NCBI GenBank assembly: GCA_902548405.1 | Contig: CACCRN010000001.1 | Span: forward strand, 62,001 to 126,000 | Source: an uncultured Pelagibacteraceae bacterium | GTDB taxonomy: Bacteria > Pseudomonadota > Alphaproteobacteria > Pelagibacterales > Pelagibacteraceae | Direction of reading: 5' to 3' | Length of the DNA stretch: 64,000 bases | Shown here: piece by piece, positions 45,445 to 53,286 of the stretch | Numbering within the stretch: the first letter of the stretch is position 1 | How the letters are laid out: each line of letters starts with the position of its first letter | The notes under the pieces: generated by a model | Seen by the model: only the letters and a program-made list of their open reading frames with translations | Databases searched by the model: none | Told to the model about the DNA's origin: nothing | Program-made: the position numbers and the translations under genes

Positions 45445-46586
45445 AGATAAATAGAAGAGATTTTTTAAAGACCACGGCTGCAACCTCATTATTTTTTGCA
45501 GGCTTTGGATTGCCATCTTTTGCTAGTCAAAATAAAAAAAACTTAGTTGTTATCATGCTTGAAGGTGGAATGGACGGACTCTGTGCAGTTCCTATTAGGG
45601 GTGACAAAAATTTTAAAAAATTAAGAAGTAAAATTAATTTAAAAAAAACTTTAAAACTAACTTCTGATTTTGATTTACACCCTGCATTGGAAAATTTTAA
45701 AACACTATGGGACCAAAATACAGCATCTGTATTTCATGCAACTAGCATTCCCTATAAAGGAAGATCTCATTTTGAAGGACAAGATATGATGATGTCTGGT
45801 GGGACAGTGCCGTATCAAGAGAAAACAGGATGGCTAGGAAGAGGAATGAAGCTTGCAGGTTTAAAAGGAAATGGGCTTGCTATGTCACTTCCAATGCCAT
45901 TACTTATAAGAGGTGTTCCATTAAATAATAATTATTTTCCTATAAGATCTTCTCTACCACAAAAGCGTCTTTTAAATATTATTGAAGAAGAATTTAATCA
46001 ATATTCTGAAAAAGATTTGAGTGAAACATTATCAATAATAAGAAATAGAGATTTAAATTATTTTCCAGGAACAAACGCTAGTACTTTAGCTTTACAAGCG
46101 GGGAAACTACTTTCTGATCCAAATGGACCAAGAGTGGCAGTTTTTAAAGTAGAAAATTTTGATACTCACGCAGCTCAAGGTGGAGATGATGGTACGCATG
46201 CAGATTGTTTAAAAGAATACGATCAAATATTAAAAGCACTAAAAGCTTCTTTAGGCTCTACATTTAAAGATACTTTAATACTTACACTTACTGAATTTGG
46301 AAGAACAGTTAAGCAAAACGGTGGTAATGGAACAGAGCATGGATATGGAACTGCAGTTTTAATGGCAGGAGGTTTAATTAAAAAATCAGAAGTTCATGGA
46401 GACTGGCCAGGACTAAAACAAAAAGAGTTATTTGAGGGTCGAGATTTAAATTCAACAATGGACGCAAGATCCATTTATGCTTCAGCAATGTCTACTGTCT
46501 TTGATTTAGATTTTAAACGTATTCAAAAAGATGTTTTCTGGGGTGATAAGTTAGACAACTTATCCGATAAGCTCTTTAAAGCTTAA
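45441..46586 (+). CDS. DUF1501 family exported protein, copy 2
   Basis: This 381-residue paralogue of the protein at 42875 has the same Tat-type signal (RRDFLK, residues 5-10, ending FASQN) and family motifs (LVVIMLEGGMDGLCAVP, IPYKGRSHFEGQD, FDTHAAQGGDDGTHADC, LTEFGRTVKQNGGNGTEHGYG, WPGLKQKELFEGRDLNST). The centre (about 155-210) is the most diverged part. It ends the six-gene operon that begins with the GT39-like gene at 39244. Its 3' end is almost identical in DNA to that of copy 1. Confidence 0.9.
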   Translation: MKINRRDFLKTTAATSLFFAGFGLPSFASQNKKNLVVIMLEGGMDGLCAVPIRGDKNFKKLRSKINLKKTLKLTSDFDLHPALENFKTLWDQNTASVFHATSIPYKGRSHFEGQDMMMSGGTVPYQEKTGWLGRGMKLAGLKGNGLAMSLPMPLLIRGVPLNNNYFPIRSSLPQKRLLNIIEEEFNQYSEKDLSETLSIIRNRDLNYFPGTNASTLALQAGKLLSDPNGPRVAVFKVENFDTHAAQGGDDGTHADCLKEYDQILKALKASLGSTFKDTLILTLTEFGRTVKQNGGNGTEHGYGTAVLMAGGLIKKSEVHGDWPGLKQKELFEGRDLNSTMDARSIYASAMSTVFDLDFKRIQKDVFWGDKLDNLSDKLFKA

Positions 46587-46587
46587 T
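46521..46587 (+). repeat. 67-base near-identical DUF1501 3' end, copy 2
   Basis: Partner of the repeat at 43961-44027, with two mismatches over 67 bases. Similarity stops abruptly after the stop codon, where copy 1 enters the next gene and copy 2 enters a 29-base spacer. Confidence 0.85.
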
Positions 46588-46615
46588 AAATTACTCTTAG
46601 ATTTTTTTAATTAAA

Positions 46616-47524
46616 ATGTATATAGGCACACTCATGCCTGAAAAAAAATTAAATAATGAATTACTTGGTATCCTCTACATGGTTATTGCGCAATTTTCTT
46701 TTGCAACTAATGATGCATTAGTTAAACATATTTACCAGAGCTTTGATGAATTAGCAGTTTTAAATCAGATAATTTTTTTAAGAGGAATTTGTTGTCTTAT
46801 ATTTATAGGAATATTTTTAAGTATTAAAAACCAATTTAATTTAAGAATAATATTTTCTTCAAACAAACTAACTTTAAGAGGAATTTTAGAGGCATTAGCT
46901 GCTGTTGGGTTTTTTATAGGGGTTGCAAAATTACCTTTTGCAATGGTCTATATTTTATTGAGTTTGGCCCCAATAATAATGACAACTTTTGGAGCATTAT
47001 TTTTGAATGAAAAAGTTAGATGGAAAAGATGGAGCGCGGTTATAATAGGTTTTACAGGTGTAGTAGTTGTCATCAATCCAGCTGAATTAAAATTTGGTTA
47101 TTATTTTATATTTCCACTACTTTCTGCAATCTTTTTATCAATAAGAGATTTGGTAACTAAAAATATAAAAACAGGTCACAATAGTCTTCAAATAGCGTTT
47201 ATTACTTGTTTGGTAGTTACAATATTTTTTGGAGTTCTTTCTGTTTATAAATTTTATTCATTTAACTTAGAACAAAGTATTATCTTAATTATTTCAGCTT
47301 TCTTTTTATCTTTTGGTTATATTTTCTCAGTACTGACAATTAAAGCTGCATTAGTTTCTGTTACATCAACTTTCAGGTACACAGCGATACTTTGGGGAAT
47401 TCTATATGGATATTTCTTTTTTAACGAGGCGCCAGAATACAACACCTATCTTGGTGCCGTAATGATTGTTATAAGTGGACTTATAATTATAATGAGACAG
47501 AAGCAATTAGGTAAAATTAAATAA
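46616..47524 (+). CDS. EamA/DMT family transporter
   Basis: The 302-residue protein has ten membrane helices in two EamA repeats, with the conserved GILYMVIAQFSFATNDALVKH start and the ALFLNEKVRWKRWSAVIIGFTGVVVV segment ending the first repeat. The second repeat ends FFNEAPEYNTYLGAVMIVISGLIII. Members of this family move metabolites such as amino acids, nucleobases or sugars, usually outward; the substrate here is unknown. A second in-frame ATG at 46634 would remove six residues and is equally plausible as the start. Confidence 0.88.
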   Translation: MYIGTLMPEKKLNNELLGILYMVIAQFSFATNDALVKHIYQSFDELAVLNQIIFLRGICCLIFIGIFLSIKNQFNLRIIFSSNKLTLRGILEALAAVGFFIGVAKLPFAMVYILLSLAPIIMTTFGALFLNEKVRWKRWSAVIIGFTGVVVVINPAELKFGYYFIFPLLSAIFLSIRDLVTKNIKTGHNSLQIAFITCLVVTIFFGVLSVYKFYSFNLEQSIILIISAFFLSFGYIFSVLTIKAALVSVTSTFRYTAILWGILYGYFFFNEAPEYNTYLGAVMIVISGLIIIMRQKQLGKIK

Positions 47525-47553
47525 AAAAATTGTCTAAATTCGATACTTTAAAC

Positions 47554-47562
47554 TTATCCACA
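47554..47562 (+). promoter_or_regulatory. DnaA-box nonamer upstream of guaC
   Basis: TTATCCACA, a perfect match to the DnaA-box consensus, lies in the 89-base spacer before guaC. Roughly one such match would be expected by chance in a window of this size and composition. Its place in one of the few intergenic gaps is suggestive only. Confidence 0.35.
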
Positions 47563-47613
47563 GCCTGTAATTTGAATTGAAATACAATTTTATAAATTAT
47601 AGCCTTTTGATTA

Positions 47614-48648
47614 ATGAGAATAGAAGAAGAGCTTAAGCTAGATTACTCTGATGTCTTATTCAGACCTAAGAGAAGTACATTAAAAAGTCGAAAAGACGTT
47701 AATCTTCTTAGAACCTACAGATTTAAATATAGTAAAAACGAGTGGTCAGGTATTCCTATTATGGCAGCCAATATGGATGGTGTTGGCGAATTAAGTATTG
47801 CTGAAAAATTAAATGATCATCAAATGATTACATGTTTAACAAAGCAACATGATGTAAAAAAAATAAAACAAAACAAAAATATTAAAAAAATTTATCCAAA
47901 CATTGCACTTAGTGTTGGTATTAAAAAAGAGGATTTTCAAAACTTAGATAAGGTTTTAAAGGAGTTTAGTTTTTTCAAATTCATTTGTATTGATGTTGCA
48001 AATGGTTATTCAGAGCATTTCACAAATTTTATCAAATCAGTAAGAGAAAAATACCCAACGAAAACTATCATTGCAGGTAATGTTGTAACTGCTGATATGA
48101 CACAAGAATTAGTTCTTAGTGGTGCAGATATTGTAAAAGTTGGAATAGGACCAGGAAGTGTTTGTACGACCAGAATTCAAACTGGAGTAGGGTATCCACA
48201 ATTAAGTGCAGTCATTGAATGTGCTGATGCAGCTCACGGTTTGGGAGCTCATGTAATTGCTGATGGAGGATGTACATGTCCAGGCGATGTTGCAAAAGGT
48301 TTTGGCGGAGGTGCAGACTTTGTAATGTTAGGTGGAATGTTAGCAGGTCATGATGAAGGGAAAGGTAAAATAGTAAAAGTAAATGGATCAAAATATATCG
48401 AATTTTATGGATCAAGTTCAGAAGTTGCTAACAAAAAACATTACGGTGGATTAGCAGATTATAGAAGTAGTGAAGGAAGAAAAGTTAGAGTTAAATATAG
48501 AGGCAAAATTAACGATACAGTTTTAAATATTCTTGGTGGTGTTAGAAGTAGCTGCACTTATGTAGGAGCACCATCATTAAAACAATTAAGTAAATGTACA
48601 ACTTTTGTAAGAGTATCTAATCAATTTAATGATACTTTTGTAAAATAG
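47614..48648 (+). CDS. guaC: GMP reductase
   Basis: GuaC reduces GMP to IMP with NADPH, releasing ammonia, in purine salvage. The 344-residue TIM-barrel enzyme lacks the CBS domains of IMP dehydrogenase and has the expected GMP reductase size. Motifs include LDYSDVLFRPKRST, PIMAANMDGVGE, the active-site loop KVGIGPGSVCTTR with the catalytic cysteine, ADGGCTCPGDVAKGFGGGADFVMLGG, and FYGSSSEVA. It stands alone with its own upstream spacer. Confidence 0.95.
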   Translation: MRIEEELKLDYSDVLFRPKRSTLKSRKDVNLLRTYRFKYSKNEWSGIPIMAANMDGVGELSIAEKLNDHQMITCLTKQHDVKKIKQNKNIKKIYPNIALSVGIKKEDFQNLDKVLKEFSFFKFICIDVANGYSEHFTNFIKSVREKYPTKTIIAGNVVTADMTQELVLSGADIVKVGIGPGSVCTTRIQTGVGYPQLSAVIECADAAHGLGAHVIADGGCTCPGDVAKGFGGGADFVMLGGMLAGHDEGKGKIVKVNGSKYIEFYGSSSEVANKKHYGGLADYRSSEGRKVRVKYRGKINDTVLNILGGVRSSCTYVGAPSLKQLSKCTTFVRVSNQFNDTFVK

Positions 48649-48683
48649 ATTTAATATTTAAAAATTAATATAAAATATTCAAA

Positions 48684-50042
48684 ATGAAAAAAATTTTAGG
48701 AGCTGCAACTCTTTTTTTATTTATATTTTCAAATTCTTTTGCAGAAGTAAAAAAAGCTATATCAAAATATAATGGTACATACACTTACAGTCATTTCTGC
48801 ACTAATGAACCTGAGCCAAAATATGATGGTAGTAGATTTATAATTGAAGATGGTGTTATTTCGAATGATAAAGGTGGTGGTGGCAGGTGGGATATTAAAA
48901 AATACAAATTAAATAAAAAAGGTAATCTTTCAATTCAGGCTCAGAGGAAAGATAGAAAATACAAAATAAAAGGGAAGTTAGAAATTGAAGGTCAAAAAAT
49001 CGAAGGTAAACTTTTAGCAAAAAGGTACAGTAAAAATGGAGAATATGAAAAAGATTGCGATATAGTATTTACAAAAGTAGGAGATTTACCTGAAAAAATT
49101 TCCTTTGATGATGATCGAAAGGTTACAGAAATCAAAGTTACTTCAAAAAATGTCTATCATGAAATTTCTCTTCTTGAAGATGAAGGAAAAAAACAGAAAA
49201 TTCGTGTTGAATTAAGAAATCTTGATAATTTAAATAACGGGTTAATTATAGTTCTTCCTTCAAGTACACCTAATATGGATGATGAAAAATTCTATGAAAA
49301 ACAAGTTAGCGAATTTGGATTTGCAACAGCAATAGTATTTGGAGCCGAACCAAGATATCAAAAAAAGTTTACTGGTTCTTACACATCATCAATGATTATG
49401 TATGATGCTATAGCAACAATTAATGCAGTATCAAAAAAATTTAGTGAACCAAAAGAAGTTATATTAATTGCATCATCAACAGGTGCACTCGCAATTTTTA
49501 AAGCAGGATGGCAAGATTACATTGATAAATACCCATCAATGAAATTAATCTCAAAAGGATTTATGATTAATGCTGCTTGCCCTGATAGCTTTGAGGCTAA
49601 GTTAAATAAGGATGTACAGCTCATTGCAGTTAATGGTACTTGGGATAATTCTACTCCTGGATCAATATGTAAAGATTTAAAAGATTCAGAAAGTTTTGAA
49701 AATATACATTTATTAGCTTATTCAGGAGGCCATCATTTTGAAAGCCCCATGTATCCTCCAACAAAATTTGTATCAAATAGCTTAACGCTATTACCTAATT
49801 GCTCGATTAATTATAAAAAAAACCTCTACCAAATTATTAAAAAAAGAGATGGAACTGGTGAATGGGATTCAGAAACAAATGGATATGAAAAAGATCAAAG
49901 AGAGTGGCTAGGGAAAAATTGTATTAAATCTGGTGCAACTCAAGGATATGAAGAATACTCTTCAAATATGTTTTGGGAAGATATGAGATCATATTTAGTC
50001 GATAAAGTAGAAATACAAAATCTAAAAGGTTATTCTAAATAA
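48684..50042 (+). CDS. Exported protein with alpha/beta-hydrolase-like C-terminal half
   Basis: The 452-residue product has a Sec signal peptide (residues 1-20, ending SFAEV). The N-terminal part (about 25-135) is a beta-rich, lysine-rich domain that looks like a small ligand-binding or lipocalin-like fold. The C-terminal half resembles an alpha/beta hydrolase: a candidate nucleophile serine in LIASSTGALAI, an acid in VNGTWDNSTPG, and a histidine in YSGGHHFE. The canonical GxSxG is not exact (A-S-S-T-G), so the fold call is tentative. I do not recognise the family. It is followed with no gap by a second exported protein gene. Confidence 0.6.
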   Translation: MKKILGAATLFLFIFSNSFAEVKKAISKYNGTYTYSHFCTNEPEPKYDGSRFIIEDGVISNDKGGGGRWDIKKYKLNKKGNLSIQAQRKDRKYKIKGKLEIEGQKIEGKLLAKRYSKNGEYEKDCDIVFTKVGDLPEKISFDDDRKVTEIKVTSKNVYHEISLLEDEGKKQKIRVELRNLDNLNNGLIIVLPSSTPNMDDEKFYEKQVSEFGFATAIVFGAEPRYQKKFTGSYTSSMIMYDAIATINAVSKKFSEPKEVILIASSTGALAIFKAGWQDYIDKYPSMKLISKGFMINAACPDSFEAKLNKDVQLIAVNGTWDNSTPGSICKDLKDSESFENIHLLAYSGGHHFESPMYPPTKFVSNSLTLLPNCSINYKKNLYQIIKKRDGTGEWDSETNGYEKDQREWLGKNCIKSGATQGYEEYSSNMFWEDMRSYLVDKVEIQNLKGYSK

Positions 50043-51050
50043 ATGAAAAAAATTTTAATCATTCTTCTATCTCTTTTTTTAATTCCATCATATTCGTACG
50101 CTGGTAAGTGGCATACAAATATGAAAAAGCAGGAGAAGAAAGATTTTGCAAATTATGTCATTAGAAATCAATCTAAAAATAAAATGGTTTTTAATCTCAG
50201 AAATGTTCCAAATCGTCCAGGTCTAATAAAATTTTTTGATAAATTAGAAGATAGAATGGGGGTTGCAGAAAAAGGAATTGAATTTAACTTAAGTTATTCT
50301 GATGTAGGTGATAAAAATGATTGGAGTAGGTGGGGAAAACCAGGTTTTGCTCAGAGATTTCAAATTATGGAGCCATATAAGCAAACTACAAAAAAAGGGA
50401 AAACAAAATGGTATAGAGTTGGTTATTTTATTCCACATGACGTAGATACTGAGAAACACACTATCTCATTATTTGATTTTAAAATGCTTTATGGAAAAGG
50501 TGAAAAAACAGTTGGTCCTTCTTATAACATAAATAATAATAGTTTCGCTTGGTTGTTCAACGGGCCAAATTATAGAGTTTCAAAAAATGAAGTGGATGAA
50601 TCATATTACTTTGATCATTATGTAGTTAATTTAGATCAAAAATTTTCTCCATTGAAAGGCAAATGGGTAAATATTTTGATTAATGCTAAATGGGCTAAAG
50701 ATGGATTTTTACATTTGTGGATAGATGGCAAGCTCAGATCTAGTTACTTTGGAGATGTTTTAGGTGGTGCTACTAGTGTGAGATTTAAATTTGGACCATA
50801 TAGAAATTATATGACAGATGCTACTGATGCAGGTTTAACAATAAAAGATGCTATTATTCGTTATTCTAATGTGGGTAAAGCAGATTCTTGCGATGAACTA
50901 TGGAGTGGCTGTGATGAAATAACAGGTCAGCTTAAAAATCAATCTCAAGTTCATGGTGCTTCAGCAGTTGTACTTTGCAAACCAGCTGATGCAGACAACG
51001 AAGGTACTTGTGAAAATCTTGGCTATCCAAATAATCCTAGACCTTTTTAA
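50043..51050 (+). CDS. Exported polysaccharide lyase-like (jelly-roll) protein
   Basis: The 335-residue product has a Sec signal (residues 1-20, PSYSYAG). Its core resembles the heparin lyase-type/concanavalin-like jelly-roll: WYRVGYFIPHD, ISLFDFKMLYG, KWVNILINAKW, GFLHLWIDGKLRSSYFGDVLGG and VRFKFGPYRNYM. In such families the fold binds and cuts acidic polysaccharides. A cysteine-containing tail (four Cys in about 285-325) may form disulfides. It begins directly at the stop of the hydrolase-like gene, so the two are an operon of exported proteins, possibly acting together on a glycan or polyester. Substrate is unknown. Confidence 0.6.
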   Translation: MKKILIILLSLFLIPSYSYAGKWHTNMKKQEKKDFANYVIRNQSKNKMVFNLRNVPNRPGLIKFFDKLEDRMGVAEKGIEFNLSYSDVGDKNDWSRWGKPGFAQRFQIMEPYKQTTKKGKTKWYRVGYFIPHDVDTEKHTISLFDFKMLYGKGEKTVGPSYNINNNSFAWLFNGPNYRVSKNEVDESYYFDHYVVNLDQKFSPLKGKWVNILINAKWAKDGFLHLWIDGKLRSSYFGDVLGGATSVRFKFGPYRNYMTDATDAGLTIKDAIIRYSNVGKADSCDELWSGCDEITGQLKNQSQVHGASAVVLCKPADADNEGTCENLGYPNNPRPF

Positions 51051-52328
51051 TTAGGCTCTAATCGTTGGTAAACAATAAAAATCAGCTGTATCAATTTTAG
51101 AAGAATACTGCCTTCGCATATTCCACTTTTTATGAACCCCAGCACTTGCAACACTTAAAGTAGATCTTCCATATCGATGATTGGTGTTGTCAATTGATCT
51201 CATTAAGCTATTAATTTTTTCATCTTTTTCAGAAGTAAATAAATTTGTTTTATCACTTGCATTAGAAAGTCCTGTAAGCATCACACCTGCTTTTTGATAA
51301 CGATAACCATTTTTAAAAATACTCTCCAATATTGAAACTGCAGTTTTAACTGTTTCAATACTATTGTTTGTTGCAATAGGAAAATCAACCGTCTTTGCAT
51401 TTGAATAATAACCAAAGTTTCTATGAAAAGGACTTGTTCTTACAAATACTGTAATTGCTTTTGCAACTAAAGACTCTGATCTAATTTTTTCAGATGCATT
51501 TAAACAATAGTTTGCAACTGCTTCTTTTAATTCTTGAAATGTTTCAATTCTTTTTCCAAATGATCTTGAAACCACACAACTCTTTCTTTTGGTTGTAGTT
51601 GTTTCTAAATCAATACAAGGAATTCCTCTAAGCTCCATTGCTGTTCTTGAACTTAAAACATTGGAACTTTTCTTAATCCATGTATTAGATTTATTCTTAA
51701 GCTGTTTAGCATTATAAATTCCATGCTTTTGATAAAATTTAGTAAGTTGTCTACCAACACCCCATACATCATTAATTTCAACCTTTTCTAAAATAGGATC
51801 TAAATTATCTATTCCAATTAAACTCGTAACCCCAGATTGTTTTTTCTTTGCAATATGATTTGCAACTTTACTTAATGTTTTTGTTTTTGCGATCCCAATA
51901 CTTGTTGGAATACCAGTCCATTGTAAAACTGTTTCTCTAATTTCTTTTCCAACTTTTTCCACATCCTGATCTTTAAAGTTTGATAAGTCTAAAAATGCTT
52001 CATCAATTGAATAAACTTCTATTTCAGAATTAAATCTTTTAAGAGTTCTCATTACTCTTCTAGATAAATCTCCATACAAAGAATAGTTTGATGAAAAAAC
52101 ATTTACATTATTCTTAACAATAATATCTTTTGCTTTAAAATAAGGTTCGCCCATTTTAATTCCTAAAGCTTTTGCTTCATTCGATCTTGAAATGATACAG
52201 CCATCATTATTAGATAAAACAACAACAGGCTTTTTTCTTATTTTAGGATTGAATAATCTTTCACAAGAAACATAAAAAGAATTACAATCAACCAGTGCTA
52301 TTTTCTTAGTATACTGAGTGGATGACAT
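51051..52328 (-). CDS. umuC: UmuC, Y-family DNA polymerase subunit
   Basis: UmuC is the catalytic subunit of translesion polymerase V. The 425-residue protein shows the Y-family motifs: ALVDCNSFYVSCERLFNP with the first metal aspartate, VVVLSNNDGCIISRSNEAKALG, and YSIDEAFLDLS with the Asp-Glu pair. IGIAKTKTLSKVANHIAK follows, then a UmuC-type C-terminal domain. Its start lies 23 bases inside umuD, as in typical umuDC operons. The 3' end abuts the convergent lyase-like gene with no spacer. Confidence 0.95.
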   Translation of the reverse strand: MSSTQYTKKIALVDCNSFYVSCERLFNPKIRKKPVVVLSNNDGCIISRSNEAKALGIKMGEPYFKAKDIIVKNNVNVFSSNYSLYGDLSRRVMRTLKRFNSEIEVYSIDEAFLDLSNFKDQDVEKVGKEIRETVLQWTGIPTSIGIAKTKTLSKVANHIAKKKQSGVTSLIGIDNLDPILEKVEINDVWGVGRQLTKFYQKHGIYNAKQLKNKSNTWIKKSSNVLSSRTAMELRGIPCIDLETTTTKRKSCVVSRSFGKRIETFQELKEAVANYCLNASEKIRSESLVAKAITVFVRTSPFHRNFGYYSNAKTVDFPIATNNSIETVKTAVSILESIFKNGYRYQKAGVMLTGLSNASDKTNLFTSEKDEKINSLMRSIDNTNHRYGRSTLSVASAGVHKKWNMRRQYSSKIDTADFYCLPTIRA

Positions 52329-52701
52329 AAGTAACTACTCCCCAAATAAAAACATCTTGTTCTTCATTAATTAAAATTCTGTCAGAAAATTCTTTAGAAC
52401 CAGAAGTTAAAAATTTTTTATCTCTTTCCTGAACTAAAGTTTTAACCACAAGTTCATCATGAACGTTTGCAATCACTGTTGAAAAGTTTTTTGGTTTTAA
52501 ACTTTTATCAACGACCAATAAATCTCCATCGTTAATGCCAACATCAACCATGGATTTTCCTTGAACTCTGATGATGAAAGTTGCTGGAACATTTCTTATT
52601 AAATGCATGTTTAGATCGATATCTTCTTCGATATAATCTGTTGCAGGAGAAGGAAAACCAGCGCCTGCTTTATGTAGATAATATGGGATTGTTAGTTTCA
52701 T
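52306..52701 (-). CDS. umuD: UmuD, self-cleaving polymerase V subunit
   Basis: UmuD is cleaved with RecA filament help to UmuD', which joins UmuC. The 131-residue S24-family protein has the cleavage region AGAGFPSPATDYIEE (probable cut Ala14-Gly15), the catalytic serine Ser50 (GKSMVDVG) and lysine Lys87 (ELVVKTL). The part before the cut is only about 14 residues, against about 24 in E. coli. The start codon directly abuts an SOS box, so the mRNA leader must be very short or the box lies within it. Confidence 0.94.
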   Translation of the reverse strand: MKLTIPYYLHKAGAGFPSPATDYIEEDIDLNMHLIRNVPATFIIRVQGKSMVDVGINDGDLLVVDKSLKPKNFSTVIANVHDELVVKTLVQERDKKFLTSGSKEFSDRILINEEQDVFIWGVVTYVIHSVY

Positions 52702-52716
52702 GTTCTTGTTTTGTTC
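52702..52716 (-). promoter_or_regulatory. SOS (LexA) box at umuD
   Basis: On the - strand the sequence reads GAACAAAACAAGAAC, an exact GAAC-N7-GAAC, the alphaproteobacterial LexA operator. Its last base touches the umuD ATG. A -10-like TATAAAAT lies just upstream (about 52717-52726), so LexA binding would cover the start of transcription and the translation start. Confidence 0.85.
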
Positions 52717-52742
52717 TATTTTATAGACTATTTATGAGATAC

Positions 52743-52832
52743 ACTCAATAGGTTGTATTTTGAGTCTGTAACTGAATCAAAAGTGAATCAAAACGTGAAC
52801 ATCCAATCCACATATTGTGGACTTGTGGATAA
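52743..52832. promoter_or_regulatory. Repeat-rich control region between umuD and the VOC gene
   Basis: The 188-base spacer shared by umuDC and the VOC gene holds several ordered elements. They are an inverted repeat ACTCAATA/TTTTGAGT (52743-52750 and 52758-52765), two direct repeats TGAATCAAAA spaced 11 bases (52773-52782, 52784-52793), a dyad TCCACA-TAT-TGTGGA (52808-52822), and a DnaA-like nonamer TGTGGATAA (52824-52832). The function is unknown; the helical spacing of the direct repeats and the dyad suggest protein-binding sites. Confidence 0.45.
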
Positions 52833-52889
52833 CTTCAACCATAGATAGTTTAAGTTGGTTATTTAAATATATAAATTCTGAGTTTGGTT

Positions 52890-53273
52890 ATGAATATTTT
52901 AGATTTTGTCATGGTTGGTTCTAATGATCACCAAAAATCAGGTGACTTTTACGATGCTGTTTTTGAACCTTTAAAATTAAAAAGAATTTTAAAAACAGAA
53001 AAGTATTTGGGTTACGCTCATTCAAGTGATCCAGATAAAGTTCAATTTTATGTAACACATCCTGTAAATGGTGAGCCTGCAACTTTTGGAAATGGTTCAC
53101 AAACTACTTTATTAGCTGACACTAAAGAAGCAGTAGATAAATTTTATGAAGTTGCAATTTCAAAAGGAGCAACAGATGAAGGTGGACCAGGTGTTAGAAA
53201 AGATGGAAATTACTATGCATACGTTCGTGATTTAGATGGAAATAAGATTGCAGCAAAAAGTATTTTAACTTAA
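52890..53273 (+). CDS. VOC (glyoxalase/bleomycin resistance) family protein
   Basis: The 127-residue product has the paired beta-alpha-beta-beta-beta units of the vicinal oxygen chelate fold: FVMVGSNDHQKSGDFYDAVF at the start, VQFYVTHPV in the first unit, and a terminal YYAYVRDLDGNKIAAKS with the typical DLDGNKI motif. Functions in this family range from glyoxalase to small-molecule binding, and none can be assigned. The ATG at 52890 is preferred to the TTG at 52884. A GFA-domain gene follows by 13 bases with an AAGGAG site. Confidence 0.85.
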   Translation: MNILDFVMVGSNDHQKSGDFYDAVFEPLKLKRILKTEKYLGYAHSSDPDKVQFYVTHPVNGEPATFGNGSQTTLLADTKEAVDKFYEVAISKGATDEGGPGVRKDGNYYAYVRDLDGNKIAAKSILT

Positions 53274-53286
53274 ATTAAGGAGATAT

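Larger units (their letters stand above)
41439..46586 (+). repeat. Tandem duplication of a DUF1800-DUF1501 gene pair
   Basis: Two head-to-tail units, 41439-44026 and 44026-46586, each carry a DUF1800 gene overlapping a DUF1501 gene by four bases. Corresponding proteins match along their whole length with visible divergence, including an indel after DNSESVGPKS/DNGDNIGPKS. Unit boundaries are exact: the first DUF1501 stop shares a base with the second DUF1800 ATG. The duplication is old enough for most third positions to differ, except near the gene ends. Confidence 0.93.

Noticed and set aside
52808-52870. A replication origin at the DnaA-like boxes before the VOC gene.
   Set aside because: Only one full nonamer and one dyad were seen, and no dnaA, parA or hemE genes are nearby, as would be expected for an alphaproteobacterial origin.
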